A stretch of DNA of 64,000 bases, taken from positions 362,315 to 426,314 of the forward strand of contig NZ_QCXS01000003.1 in NCBI RefSeq assembly GCF_003260015.1, read 5' to 3'. Position 1 is the stretch's first letter. Each line of letters starts with the position of its first letter. Positions 32,101 through 41,411 of this stretch are shown here, in pieces. Under the pieces are notes generated by a model. That model did not search any database. It saw only the letters and a list, made by a program, of their open reading frames with translations, and was not told the origin of the DNA. The DNA is from Nakamurella deserti. Its GTDB lineage: Bacteria; Actinomycetota; Actinomycetes; Mycobacteriales; Nakamurellaceae. The translations under genes were made by a program, and so were the position numbers.

Positions 32101-33645
32101 TCAGCCCAGGGCGTCGACCACGGCGAGCACGGCGGTACCGACGGCGGCGGCGTCCGCGGCGGTCAGCGAGGCCAGCGACAGCCGGAGGTCCCAGGGCGCC
32201 GCCCGGAAGCTGGACCCGGGTTGCACGATCACGCCGTGATCAGTGGCCAGTCTGAGCGCCACCGCCCCGGGGTCGACCTCGGCCTCCAACCGATCGGCGA
32301 AGGCGTCGCCCCGGCGGGCCCGGGCGACGGCCAGCACGTCGACGATCGCGTAGTACATGCTGTCGGTCCCCCCGGGCGGTGCCACGCCGAAGGCCCCCAT
32401 CAGGGCGTCCATCCGCCGCGCCAGCTCCCGGCGGGTGGCCTGCACGTAGGCGTCCCCGCCCGGCATCAGGAAGGCGAGTTCGAAGAACGTCATCTGCACC
32501 TGGTCGGGGGTGGCCAGGCCGGCGATGTTGTGCAGCGCCACCTCGCGGCTGTCGGCCACGAGCCGACGCAGGAACGACAGGTTGTCCACGTCCGCGGTGA
32601 CCGGGGCGTAGCGGATGCGCAGCGCGTCCTTGGTGTCGTCGGGCAGGGCGGCCAGCGCCTCGTCGGCGACGCTGTCCTCGTGCACGGCGAGGAACCCGAC
32701 CCGGTTGCCGGTGCCGGCGAAGTTCTTGGAGAACGAGTGCAGCACGACGACGTTGCGCGGGAGCACCGCGGTGATGCCGCGGTAGCCCTCGACGAACGTC
32801 GAGTAGGCGGTGTCGACGACGATCAACAGGTCGGGCCGCCTGGTCTCGACGAGCTCACGGAGCTGCTCCAGACGCTCCGGACGCATCGCCCGGCTGTCGG
32901 GGTTGCCCGGGTTGATGACGAAGAAGACCTTGATCCGGGGGTCGAGGAGCTTCAGCAGCACCTCGTCGTCGAAGCGGTAGGACCGGTTGTGGGCGGCGTC
33001 GATGTCCACGACCGTGAAGCCGTACGACTGCAGCACCGGGATCTGCAGGTACGGGGTGAAGGTCGGGGTGGCGATGGCCACCGCATCCCCCGGGCCCACG
33101 ATCCGGTTCTCCAGGAGGGTCTTGAACACGTAGGTCATCGCGGCGGCGCCGCCCTCCGTCGCGAACACCCGGAACCGGTGCGACGGGGCGACCGGCGAAC
33201 CGGTGAAGGTCAGCAGGTACCGCTCGGCCACCTTCTCCAGGTGCGTCAGCATCGACGTCGGCGACGGATAGCCGAAGCCCAGGACGGCGCGCACCAACTC
33301 GTGCACCCAGGCGTCGGGCTCGAAGCCGAGTTGCTCGGCGGCGTAGCGGACGGCCTCGGCCAGGAACACCGCCCCGGTGCTGTCGTCGCCCGCCAGGTCG
33401 GCGGTGAGCCGGTCCGCGATCCCGGCGGCGGAGGGCATCTCCCCCCATTCCGGGCGGCCACCGGCGGCGGCGGCTTCGGCGACCGCGAACTGCCCGAGCC
33501 GGAAGAAGCCCGCCCGGGGAGCGACGGCCGTCCAGTTCGGCTGACCCCGACCGGCGTCGATGACGGGGTGACCGGAGGCGTGCGCCGCGGCGTTGACCCT
33601 CGCCTGCAGGGTGAACGGTGTCGCGCTCGCGGGGGTCGGGTCCAT
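32101..33645 (-). CDS. asdA: Aspartate 4-decarboxylase / aspartate aminotransferase
   Basis: This 514-residue PLP enzyme is longer than ordinary class I aminotransferases and fits bifunctional aspartate 4-decarboxylases, which convert aspartate to alanine and CO2. It has the N-terminal DAGRGQPNW motif, an ATPTFTPYLQIP segment, an FVINPGNPDSRAM motif and the PLP lysine in SFSKNFAGTGNRVGF (near residue 320). GAGG lies 7 bases before the ATG. The gene produces alanine and lies 1.7 kb from the AlaRS-like/tRNA-like pair; a functional link is only speculative. Its 3-prime end is duplicated downstream. Confidence 0.87.
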   Translation of the reverse strand: MDPTPASATPFTLQARVNAAAHASGHPVIDAGRGQPNWTAVAPRAGFFRLGQFAVAEAAAAGGRPEWGEMPSAAGIADRLTADLAGDDSTGAVFLAEAVRYAAEQLGFEPDAWVHELVRAVLGFGYPSPTSMLTHLEKVAERYLLTFTGSPVAPSHRFRVFATEGGAAAMTYVFKTLLENRIVGPGDAVAIATPTFTPYLQIPVLQSYGFTVVDIDAAHNRSYRFDDEVLLKLLDPRIKVFFVINPGNPDSRAMRPERLEQLRELVETRRPDLLIVVDTAYSTFVEGYRGITAVLPRNVVVLHSFSKNFAGTGNRVGFLAVHEDSVADEALAALPDDTKDALRIRYAPVTADVDNLSFLRRLVADSREVALHNIAGLATPDQVQMTFFELAFLMPGGDAYVQATRRELARRMDALMGAFGVAPPGGTDSMYYAIVDVLAVARARRGDAFADRLEAEVDPGAVALRLATDHGVIVQPGSSFRAAPWDLRLSLASLTAADAAAVGTAVLAVVDALG

Positions 33646-33721
33646 CGCACGTCCTCGGTGGTGCCGGCTGCGGCGCGGTGTGCCTCAGCGGTGGGCGGCG
33701 GCAGACGTCTGCACGGTCCGC

Positions 33722-33743
33722 GACGATGCGCCGACGCATCGTC
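33722..33743. promoter_or_regulatory. 9-bp-arm dyad upstream of the aspartate decarboxylase
   Basis: GACGATGCG-CCGA-CGCATCGTC lies 77 bases before the asdA start and is a candidate operator. The 362-base divergent gap 33646-34007 also holds TACAAT at 33915-33920 on the plus strand, a possible -10 box for the DUF5995 gene. No clear -35 box precedes it and no gene is visible. Confidence 0.45.
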
Positions 33744-34007
33744 AGATCGCAGTAAACCGCAGCCGGGACGCCGACGGAGGCGATCCGGGTCGCCTCCGCC
33801 GCGTCCACGGTCGGGGAACCGCCTCCGGGACGGCGGCGACCGCGTCCGGTTTGTTCACGCAGCGCTTGACCTCGGATGGACCATTGGAGCGACTGTGGTC
33901 ACTACGGGTGTGTGTACAATCACAGCAGGTCAGGACGGGTTCACGGTTCCGTGCTGACCGCCGCTCGCGGGTCCACCTGTTTCGCTCATCAGTGCAGGAG
34001 TGTGGCC

Positions 34008-34925
34008 ATGAGGTCTTCGGTGCTTCGCCGTGTGGCGACCGTCGCCGTCAGCCTGTCCGTCGCGATGTCGTCGTGGGCGGCGCCGTCCGCGGCCGCCGAC
34101 GACCCGCTGTTCGTCGGCTGGGCGGAGTTGCTCCCCGCCCTGACGTACGAGTACCAGCCCACCAGTCTGGACGACTGCGTGGCCGGCCGGCTGCGGTGCG
34201 TCGACGCCACCATCCGGGCGATGGAGAAGCGGTACGCCCCCCTCGCCGCGTCGTGCAGCCACCAGGCGGTGTTCGCGCTGGCCTACCTGCGCACCACCGA
34301 GGCCTACCGGCGGTTCAGTGCCACCGACGGCAACCTGGCCGACCCGACCTTCGTCAACCACCAGGACGTGGCCTTCGCCCGGATGTACTTCGACGCCTAC
34401 GACGCGTGGTCGGCCGGATCCCTGGAGCGGGTGCCGCCGGCCTGGCGCATCGCCTTCGACGCCGCCGGACGCGACGGGGTCAGCGGGCTCGGCAACCTGC
34501 TGCTGGGGATGAACGCCCACGTCAACCGCGACCTGCCGTTCGTCCTGGCCGCGATCGGCCTGACCCGGCCCGACGGCACCAGCCGCAAGAACGACCACGA
34601 CCGGATCGACCGGATGCTCAACGGTGTGGTCCAGCCGCTGATCGACGAGACCGCCGCGACGCTGGACCCGCAGATCCCGGCGTTGAACACCCCGTGGGGC
34701 GTCGGGTACACCGCGCTGCTGCAGGCCATCGTCGGCTGGCGCGAGGTCGCGTGGCGCTTCGCCGAGCTGCTGGTGGCGGCCCCGACACCGCAGGCGCGCG
34801 AGCTGGTGGCCCAGCAGATCGAGACCTACGCCGCGGTCACCGCACGGACCATCGTCGTCGCGACGTCCTACCTGCCGCCGGCGACGAGCCCCGTCCGGCG
34901 CGACGCGTTCTGCGCCGGCCGGTGA
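34008..34925 (+). CDS. Exported DUF5995-family protein
   Basis: This 305-residue protein has a Sec signal peptide (basic MRSSVLRR, a hydrophobic core, cleavage after SAAA near residue 28). The mature part is helical and has the family-like features TIRAMEKRYAPLAASCSHQA, a HQDVAFARMYFDAYDAW segment and LPFVLAAIGL with a preceding NAHVNRD. The last suggests a buried polar or metal-binding core. Function is unknown. AGGAG lies 8 bases before the ATG. Its stop overlaps the start of the GGDEF-EAL gene (GTGA), an unusual coupling that may imply a shared signalling role. Confidence 0.75.
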   Translation: MRSSVLRRVATVAVSLSVAMSSWAAPSAAADDPLFVGWAELLPALTYEYQPTSLDDCVAGRLRCVDATIRAMEKRYAPLAASCSHQAVFALAYLRTTEAYRRFSATDGNLADPTFVNHQDVAFARMYFDAYDAWSAGSLERVPPAWRIAFDAAGRDGVSGLGNLLLGMNAHVNRDLPFVLAAIGLTRPDGTSRKNDHDRIDRMLNGVVQPLIDETAATLDPQIPALNTPWGVGYTALLQAIVGWREVAWRFAELLVAAPTPQARELVAQQIETYAAVTARTIVVATSYLPPATSPVRRDAFCAGR

Positions 34926-37054
34926 CGCTGAGCGGGTACCTGCGCGGGCGACCGCTGCCGTGGTGGGTGGCACCGGGCCGGCGGCCGGTGATCCGCGCCC
35001 GCCGTGACCTGACCCGGACCACGGTGGCGCTGGCCGTCGGCGCGGGACTGCTGGTCGGCTGCGGTGTACTGGCGGCCGGCGCGGACCCGACCGCGGGGGC
35101 GCTGGACCGCTGGCTAATCGTCGGTCTGACCGTCGCGGTCGTCGCGCTGTTCCTCAGCCGGGTCAACCGGCACCTGTACCAGCGCGCGGCGATGGCCGAG
35201 GCCGTCGCCCAGCTGGGGCAGCGCGCGCTGCGGGTGAGCGAGCCCGACGAGTTGCTGACCACGGCGCTGACGGTGGCCGTCGAGGCGCTGGGCACCGAGT
35301 ACGGCACGGCGTTGCGGCGGTTGCCCGACGGCGGGCTGCGGGTGGCCGCCGAGCTCGGCCCGGACACCATCCAACCCGGGACGGTCATCCCACTGGCGGC
35401 GTCGGGCTCGTACGCGATGCACGTCGTCGAGTCGGCCGAACCGTTCGTCTCCCGCGACCTGCGGCGCGACCCTCGCATCACCCCGCCGGTGCCGCTGATC
35501 GCCCGGGGCATCGTCAGCGGCGTCGCGGTCCCGGTGCCGGGCGTGCACGGGGCGCTGGGGGTGCTGGCCGTGCACGCCACCCGCCGGCGCTGGTTCCCCG
35601 CCCACGAGGTGGCCCTGCTGCAGGCGATGGCCAACATCGTGGCCACCGCCTGGGAGCAGGTGGCCTTCCGCGAGCAGCTCAGTCACCAGGCGCTGCACGA
35701 CCCGCTGACCGGCCTGGCCAACCGCGCGCTGCTGCTGGACCGTCTCGAGCAGGCGCTGTCGCGCCGGCCCAGCGGGCGCGCCGACGAACCCGGCATCGCC
35801 GTGGCCCTGATCGACCTGGACCGGTTCAAGAGTGTCAACGACGGTCTCGGGCACGCCGCCGGCGACGTGGTGCTGCAGACGGTCGGCCGGCGGTTGGCGG
35901 CCGCGGTGCGCCCGTCGGACACCCTCGCCCGGTTCGGCGGTGACGAGTTCGCGATGCTGTGCGAGCACGTGTCGGAGGAGCACGTCACCGACCTGACGTC
36001 GCGGATGGTGGAGGCCGCGACGATGCCGGTGGAGTTCGAGGGCACCGTGCTCACCGTCACCGCCAGCGTCGGGGTGACGCTGACCTCGCCGCGTCGGCAC
36101 GGCGCCAACGCCGAGGACCTCCTCCGCGAGGCCGACATCGCGCTGTACCGGGCCAAGGACCACGGCGGCAACCGGATCGAGCTGTTCAACGAGCGCATGC
36201 AGGCGCAGGCACAGGCCCGGGTGAAGCTGGAGGCGGAACTCCGCACCGCGATCGACCGGGACCAGCTCTGCCTGCACTACCAGCCGATCCGCACCACCGC
36301 CGGTCAGCACCTGGTCAGCCTGGAGGCGCTCGTGCGCTGGCGGCATCCGGAGCGTGGACTGCTGCCGCCGGACGATTTCCTGCCGCTGGCCGAGCAGACC
36401 GGGCTGATCGTGCCGCTGGGCCGGTGGGTGCTCCAGGAGGCCTGCCGACAGACCGCCCGCTGGCAACGCGAGCTCGGCGGGCGCCCCGTGCGCATCGCGG
36501 TCAACGTCTCGCCGCGTCAGCTCGACGACCCGGAGCTGGCGGCGCTGGTGACCACCACGATCGCCGCCAGCGGGCTGGTCCCGGGGACGCTGACCCTGGA
36601 GATCACCGAGACCGCCCTGCTCGACGGCGGCGACGCGGCCCACGCCGCGTTGAACGCGCTGGTGACGGCCGGCGCGAGCCTGGTGCTGGACGACTTCGGC
36701 ACCGGCTACTCGTCGCTGACCCACCTGGCGCGGTTCCCGATCCAGGCGCTGAAGATCGACCGGTCGTTCGTGGCCGGGCTGGACAGCGACTCGCGGGACG
36801 CGGTCATCGTGGCGGCGGTCATCGCGCTCGGGGCCGAGCTGGGGCTCAACGTCATCGCCGAGGGCGTGGAGAACGAGCGGCAGCTGGAGATGCTGCTGCA
36901 GATGGGCTGCCCCGCGGTGCAGGGCTACCTGCTGGACCGGCCGCTGCCGCAGCCGTCGTGGACGGCCCGGCTGCCGCTGCAGCGGCTGAGCGGACCGACC
37001 CCAGAGACGGATCAGGCCCCGTCTCGCGACGGGGCCCGTTCGGCGCTGCGGTGA
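34922..37054 (+). CDS. GAF-GGDEF-EAL cyclic-di-GMP protein
   Basis: The 710-residue membrane protein has two N-terminal helices (about 33-55 and 62-82), a GAF-like domain (about 95-235), a GGDEF domain (about 250-410; active-site RFGGDEFAML) and an EAL domain (about 430-690; SLEALVRW, NVSPRQL, LDDFGTGYSS, KIDRSFV). Both catalytic signatures are intact, so it could make and degrade c-di-GMP. GTG 34922 overlaps the DUF5995 stop, and no independent ribosome site is evident. A terminator hairpin lies inside its last codons. Confidence 0.95.
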   Translation: MTLSGYLRGRPLPWWVAPGRRPVIRARRDLTRTTVALAVGAGLLVGCGVLAAGADPTAGALDRWLIVGLTVAVVALFLSRVNRHLYQRAAMAEAVAQLGQRALRVSEPDELLTTALTVAVEALGTEYGTALRRLPDGGLRVAAELGPDTIQPGTVIPLAASGSYAMHVVESAEPFVSRDLRRDPRITPPVPLIARGIVSGVAVPVPGVHGALGVLAVHATRRRWFPAHEVALLQAMANIVATAWEQVAFREQLSHQALHDPLTGLANRALLLDRLEQALSRRPSGRADEPGIAVALIDLDRFKSVNDGLGHAAGDVVLQTVGRRLAAAVRPSDTLARFGGDEFAMLCEHVSEEHVTDLTSRMVEAATMPVEFEGTVLTVTASVGVTLTSPRRHGANAEDLLREADIALYRAKDHGGNRIELFNERMQAQAQARVKLEAELRTAIDRDQLCLHYQPIRTTAGQHLVSLEALVRWRHPERGLLPPDDFLPLAEQTGLIVPLGRWVLQEACRQTARWQRELGGRPVRIAVNVSPRQLDDPELAALVTTTIAASGLVPGTLTLEITETALLDGGDAAHAALNALVTAGASLVLDDFGTGYSSLTHLARFPIQALKIDRSFVAGLDSDSRDAVIVAAVIALGAELGLNVIAEGVENERQLEMLLQMGCPAVQGYLLDRPLPQPSWTARLPLQRLSGPTPETDQAPSRDGARSALR
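37015..37036 (+). terminator. Hairpin in the last codons of the GGDEF-EAL gene
   Basis: GGCCCCGTC-TCGC-GACGGGGCC is a perfect 9-base stem ending 18 bases before the gene end. It is followed by CGTT. It probably ends this transcript before the convergent tRNA gene. Confidence 0.5.
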
Positions 37055-37099
37055 TGGTCGGTGCTGCGTGATTGTCGGTGCTGTGGTGATGGTGGTGCG

Positions 37100-37175
37100 T
37101 GGTGGAGCTGCGGGGAATCGAACCCCGGACCTCTTCGATGCGAACGAAGCGCGCTACCAACTGCGCTACAGCCCC
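37100..37175 (-). tRNA. tRNA-Ala (anticodon CGC)
   Basis: Read on the minus strand, the sequence folds fully. The acceptor is GGGGCTG/CAGCTCC with G3:U70, followed by a D-arm with AGTTGGTA. The anticodon stem is CTTCG/CGAAG with loop TTCGCAT (anticodon CGC), and the T-arm is CGGGG/CCCCG with loop TTCGATT. Discriminator A and an encoded CCA (37100-37102) complete it. It reads GCG codons and is a standard tRNA, which makes a useful contrast with the tRNA-like RNA at 30382. Confidence 0.97.
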
Positions 37176-37275
37176 GCGCACGGTTCCCCGTGAGCATCGA
37201 AAGACTACCAGCCGCCGAGGGGCGGTCGTGCACACCGCGGGGTGCCCACCGGTTCACCGCCACCCGGCGCGTCCC

Positions 37276-38058
37276 TCAGGCGGCGGTGAACGCCTCGCCG
37301 CGCAGGATCGGCACGACCGAGGAGGCGCCGAGCTCGGCGGCCACCGCGATCTCGGCGCCGAAGCCGTCGGCGGTCAGCTCACGGCCGGAGGCGCACGCCT
37401 GCAGGGCGAGCCCGATGCGGCCGCGCACGTCGCGGTAGGTGGCGACCGCGGCGTCGGCCTCGGGTGAGGAGGTCCGGATGCCCGACGACTGCAGTTCGGC
37501 GATGACCGCGCCGGCGCCCCACATGTCCTCCACGGACGGCCGCAGCAGGTCACCCGGCCACCGCTCCCCCGACGCGATCACCGCGACCGGACGGCCCTGC
37601 CCGGATCGGACGATCCAGCGGGCCACGGCGGCGGCGTTGCGCAGGCACGCACCGATGACGACCGCGCCGCGGTCGGCCATGCTGCGGGCGATGGCCGAGC
37701 CGTTCGGCGACGGCAGGACGAGACGGCGGGCCCGGTCGAGCGGGCCGTCGGGGGCGGCGGCGGCGCGCACCGACAGCGGGGAGAGGCTCACGCCGGTGGC
37801 CCCGGCCTCGCTGCGGCCCACGGCGAGCACGGCCTGCCGAGAGGCGGCGAAGGCGGCGGCCGAGGCGTCGCGGACCCGGTAGGGGAAGACCTCGACACCG
37901 TGGTCGACGGCGACGGACAGCGTCGTGGTGAACGACAGGACATCGACGACGACGACGATCCCGGCGCCAGCGGCCGTGGCGGCCGCGCCCTCAGCGCCCC
38001 AGTCGAAGCGGATGGTCGCGTCGGCCTGCTGATAGACCCCGGCACCCACGCCCGTCAT
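37276..38058 (-). CDS. 2-phosphosulfolactate phosphatase family protein (ComB-like)
   Basis: This 260-residue protein has the ComB fold signatures: VVVDVLSFTTTLSVAVDHG (near residue 36), LPSPNGSAIARS (near 115), VIGACLRNAAAVA and PSVEDMWGAGAVI. The family removes phosphate from 2-phosphosulfolactate in coenzyme M synthesis in archaea. In actinobacteria its substrate is not established, so the name marks the family only. ATG 38058 has no strong ribosome site; the TTG two codons upstream is an alternative. It lies downstream of glpR on the same strand, 12 bases away. Confidence 0.85.
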   Translation of the reverse strand: MTGVGAGVYQQADATIRFDWGAEGAAATAAGAGIVVVVDVLSFTTTLSVAVDHGVEVFPYRVRDASAAAFAASRQAVLAVGRSEAGATGVSLSPLSVRAAAAPDGPLDRARRLVLPSPNGSAIARSMADRGAVVIGACLRNAAAVARWIVRSGQGRPVAVIASGERWPGDLLRPSVEDMWGAGAVIAELQSSGIRTSSPEADAAVATYRDVRGRIGLALQACASGRELTADGFGAEIAVAAELGASSVVPILRGEAFTAA

Positions 38059-38070
38059 CGTCAACGGACG

Positions 38071-39159
38071 TCACTGCCCGACGGCGCGGCGGTACTCCAT
38101 CGGCTCGTAGTACTCCAGGTCGTCGAAGCCGGGATCGTCGTCGTCCAGGTCCAGGACGACCCGGTTCGACCGGTGACGGACCGGACCGGCGGCGTCCCGG
38201 GGGCCCGGCGCGCGGCGGGCGTACGGGTCGGCGAAGCCGTCGAGGTCGGCGGCGTGCTCGGGGCGGATCTGGCGGGCGCGCTGAAGCTTGGCGAGCCGGC
38301 GCGCCCGGATGTCGGCCTCGATGCGGACCTGGCGGCGCAGGTAGGTCAGGAACAGCACCAGCAGCAGCGCGGAGATCCCGGCACCGATCCACAACGTGCC
38401 CGAGACCAGGATCGCGGCCAGCGCGAACCCGACGATCAGCAGGGTCAGCACGAGGACGGCGCGGCGGCGGCGGGCGAACTTCCAGGCGCGGGCGCGCTCG
38501 GCCGCTTCCGGGTCGTACAGACCGCGGCCGGGGCGGCGCGGGATCGGCCGGACGTTGTCCGGCTCCGGCTCCGCGTCGGCGGACCGGGAGTCGGTGGCGT
38601 CGGCGTCGGCCGGGGCGTCGGTGCGGGTGGAGGCGCGCCACGCCTGGTACTGGCGGCGCAGCTCGGCCTCGTCGTGCTCGTCGTAGGCGGCGGCCTCCTC
38701 GCGGGCGTCCTCGTCGTCGAGGTGGGCGGGGGCGTCGTCGGCGCGGCCGTCGAACTCGGCGACGTCGGTGCCGTCGTCATCTGCGCCGTCACGGTCGGCC
38801 GTGTCCCGGGCCGCGTCGAACGGATGACTGCCGTGGGGCTCGGGAGCCGCTCCGGCCGCCGCCACCGGCTCGAGCACGACGGTGTCGTCGTCGGCGCGGG
38901 CGCTGTCGTTCACCTGCTGGCTGGACATCTGATCCTCACTCCGGACGGTTCTGGTCGGGCTCTGGGCGGTGCGTCGGGAGACGGCGGGGAACCGGCGGCC
39001 GGGCCGGCGCCCGCCGGCGGGGACACGGCTGAGGACCCGGAAGCCGCTGCCCTCCACGGTCTCCTTGACGTGGCCGCGGCGACGCGACCACGAGGGGACC
39101 AGCAGGACGATCCAGGCGACGGCGAGCGCCACCAGCAGCAACGACTGCGGAACCGTCAT
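38071..39159 (-). CDS. glpR: Divisome protein GlpR/SepX
   Basis: This 362-residue membrane protein has an N-terminal helix (SLLLVALAVAWIVLLVPSW). A long acidic disordered region (about 75-230) rich in Asp/Glu follows. A double membrane hairpin follows (RRRAVLVLTLLIVGFALAAI and ISALLLVLFLTYL), with a basic cytoplasmic tail ending in DDDDPGFDDLEYYE. This architecture and the adjacent glp and rimJ match GlpR (SepX), the membrane receptor for Glp that stabilises division rings in actinobacteria. ATG 39159 is preferred over ATG 39165, because AGGAGG abuts the latter and sits 6 bases before the former. Confidence 0.88.
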   Translation of the reverse strand: MTVPQSLLLVALAVAWIVLLVPSWSRRRGHVKETVEGSGFRVLSRVPAGGRRPGRRFPAVSRRTAQSPTRTVRSEDQMSSQQVNDSARADDDTVVLEPVAAAGAAPEPHGSHPFDAARDTADRDGADDDGTDVAEFDGRADDAPAHLDDEDAREEAAAYDEHDEAELRRQYQAWRASTRTDAPADADATDSRSADAEPEPDNVRPIPRRPGRGLYDPEAAERARAWKFARRRRAVLVLTLLIVGFALAAILVSGTLWIGAGISALLLVLFLTYLRRQVRIEADIRARRLAKLQRARQIRPEHAADLDGFADPYARRAPGPRDAAGPVRHRSNRVVLDLDDDDPGFDDLEYYEPMEYRRAVGQ

Positions 39160-39327
39160 ACCCATCCTCCTGGCACTGCCGAGTTGGTCGCGCCCGCAGT
39201 CCGCGCCGTGTACGGCGCGCAGCCTCGAACCAACCCTTCTGCGCTGTCACGCTAGCCACCCGGGTCCCACCCGTTCGGGAGGACACGCGGTCGGGAGGCG
39301 GCCGCCCGGTCACAGGGCGGGCCGGCC

Positions 39328-39981
39328 CTACGGACGTGCGAATCCGTCCGCCGACCAGGAGCGCAGCAGACCCGCGGCGCCGCCGGTTGCCTCCTCGGCG
39401 GTGAGCGCCCAGAGCTGGTGGTCGCGCCAACCGCCGTCGATGTCCAGATAGCGCTGCAGCAGGCCCTCCTGACGGAAGCCGAGGTGCGCCAGCACCCGCT
39501 GGCTGGCGTGGTTGGCCGGCGACACCGTCGCCTCCACCCGGTGCAGCGCACCCTCGGTGAGGGCGTGCGCGACGACCTGGGCGACGGCCACCGTGGCGAC
39601 CCCTCGACCGGCGAACTCCGAGCCGATCCAGTAGCCGACCCAGCCGCTGTGCAGCGGGAAGCGTTGGATGCCGCCGATGGTGACCTGACCGGCGAACCGG
39701 CCGCCGACGGTCACCGCGAACGGCAGCGCGGTGCCCAGCCGCGCGGCCTGCCGCAGCATCGCCCGATGGTCCATCCACGCGGGCCGGGTGTGCCTGGCCA
39801 CCCAGGTCAGGCTCGAACTCGGGTCCCAGGGCCGGATGAGGGCCTCGTCCCGGATACGCATCCGCCGCCAGTCCACGCCGTCGGCGGCCCGCAGCGGGCG
39901 CAGTTCGACAGGCCCCAGGGCCGACGGCACGGGGCCGAGCCGGCCCGGCCAACCCGGCGTGCTCGGGGCGAACCAGCTCAC
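39328..39981 (-). CDS. rimJ: GNAT N-acetyltransferase, RimJ/RimL type
   Basis: This 217-residue GNAT protein has the N-terminal strand VELRPLRAADGVDW, the acetyl-CoA loop motif SEFAGRGVATVAVAQVVAHA (near residue 137) and the C-terminal HRVEATVSPANHASQRVLAHLGF that marks RimJ/RimL ribosomal-protein acetyltransferases. The start is GTG 39981. It lies 7 bases after glp, the fixed order in actinobacteria, where its role in the divisome cluster is unknown. Confidence 0.9.
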   Translation of the reverse strand: MSWFAPSTPGWPGRLGPVPSALGPVELRPLRAADGVDWRRMRIRDEALIRPWDPSSSLTWVARHTRPAWMDHRAMLRQAARLGTALPFAVTVGGRFAGQVTIGGIQRFPLHSGWVGYWIGSEFAGRGVATVAVAQVVAHALTEGALHRVEATVSPANHASQRVLAHLGFRQEGLLQRYLDIDGGWRDHQLWALTAEEATGGAAGLLRSWSADGFARP

Positions 39982-39988
39982 GGCCGGA

Positions 39989-41212
39989 TCAGGCCCGTTG
40001 GGCCAGGAACGAGACCGCCACCTCGGAGCCGACGTTGACGTCGGTGGCCTGTTCGTCGATCAGCACCAGGCAGTTGGCCTCGGCCAGCGACGCGAGCAGG
40101 TGGGTGCTGTGGCCCCCCAGGATGTGCACCAGGTAGTCGTTCTCGTCGTCGCGCATCAGCTGCCCCCGCAGGAACGACCGCCGCCCGAACGGCGACGTGA
40201 TCGGCTCCAGCGTGCGCGCCGAGACGGTGCGCCGGTAGGGGTTGCTGCGGCCCAGCATCACCCGCAGCGCCGGCCGCACGATGACCTCGAAGACGACCAG
40301 CGCGCTGACCGGGTTCGCGGGCAGCAGGAACGTCGGTACCCGGTCGGGCCCGAGCAGACCGAAGCCCTGGGCCGAGCCGGGCTGCATGGCGACCCGGGTG
40401 AGGTCGAGCTGGCCGAGGTCGGCCAGCGCTTCGGCGACGACCGCGCCCGACGACCCGCCGGCCGCGCCGGCGATGATGACGGCCTCGCTGACCAGCAGCC
40501 GCGCCTCCACCATTTCGCGCAGTCGGCGCAGGTCGCGGGGGCCGATGCCGATGCGGTTGACGTCGGCGCCGGCGTCACGGGCGGCGGCGGCCAGCGCGAA
40601 GGAGTTCACGTCGTAGACCTGACCGGGACCGGGGGTCCGCGCGACGTCGACGAGCTCCTCGCCCACGGAGATGATGGACAACCGCGGCCGCGGGTGCACC
40701 AGCACCTTGTCGCGGCCGACGGCGGCCAGCAGACCGACCTGCGCCGCGCCGATGAACGCACCGGAGCGGACCGCGACGTCCCCCGGTTGGACGTCCTCGC
40801 CGATGCGGCGCACGTAGCTGCCCGAGGGCACTGCCGCGGAGAACGCGACCCGGGCGGCGTGCCCGTCGGTCTCGTACCGCGGCACCACGGTGTCGGCGAT
40901 GATGGGCAGCGGCGCGCCGGTGGCGACGTAGACGGCCTGGCCGGGCTGCAGCCGGTGCGCGGTGCGGGCACCGGCGGTGATCTCACCGACCACGGGCAGC
41001 TCCACCGGGGTCGCGTCGGAGGCCTGGGCGATGTCGACGTACCGGACGGCGTAGCCGTCGACGGCGGCCTGGTCGAAGGCCGGCAGCGCCGACTGGGCCA
41101 CCACCTCCTCCGCGCACAGCAGCCCCTGCGCCTCGGAGATCGCGGTACGGACCGGGGACGGTGTGACCGCGGACCGGAGCACCAGGTCGAGCTGTTCGCT
41201 CACCGATCGCAT
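39989..41212 (-). CDS. glp: Gephyrin-like divisome protein Glp (MoeA-related)
   Basis: This 407-residue MoeA-family protein has the N-terminal LPAFDQAAVDGYAVR motif (near residue 44), ATGAPLPIIADTVVP (near 96), the domain III sequence RLSIISVGEELVD...YDVNSFALAAAARDAGA and the C-terminal domain IV. The family signature GGSSGA is present where catalytic MoeA usually has GGVSVG/GGxS-D; this suits the gephyrin-like Glp subfamily. Glp works in actinobacterial cell division with GlpR, whose gene follows. GalU, which often precedes this gene, is not here; the divergent neighbour is the folate cyclo-ligase. Confidence 0.88.
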   Translation of the reverse strand: MRSVSEQLDLVLRSAVTPSPVRTAISEAQGLLCAEEVVAQSALPAFDQAAVDGYAVRYVDIAQASDATPVELPVVGEITAGARTAHRLQPGQAVYVATGAPLPIIADTVVPRYETDGHAARVAFSAAVPSGSYVRRIGEDVQPGDVAVRSGAFIGAAQVGLLAAVGRDKVLVHPRPRLSIISVGEELVDVARTPGPGQVYDVNSFALAAAARDAGADVNRIGIGPRDLRRLREMVEARLLVSEAVIIAGAAGGSSGAVVAEALADLGQLDLTRVAMQPGSAQGFGLLGPDRVPTFLLPANPVSALVVFEVIVRPALRVMLGRSNPYRRTVSARTLEPITSPFGRRSFLRGQLMRDDENDYLVHILGGHSTHLLASLAEANCLVLIDEQATDVNVGSEVAVSFLAQRA

Positions 41213-41411
41213 CAGACGGCCCCGCCCCGCCGACCGGACCGGCCGGTCCGGCGTCGACCTCCGGACACCGGACGGGCTGAGCTCAGAGTGGTCATGACTG
41301 CCCAACCTATAGCGCGGCGGCACCTGTACGCGGCACCGCGGGCCGGTGACGTGCGCGTCCGGTGCCCACGCCGCCTTCCCGGCGGAGCCCGCGATGGGTG
41401 AAGGTGGCCGG

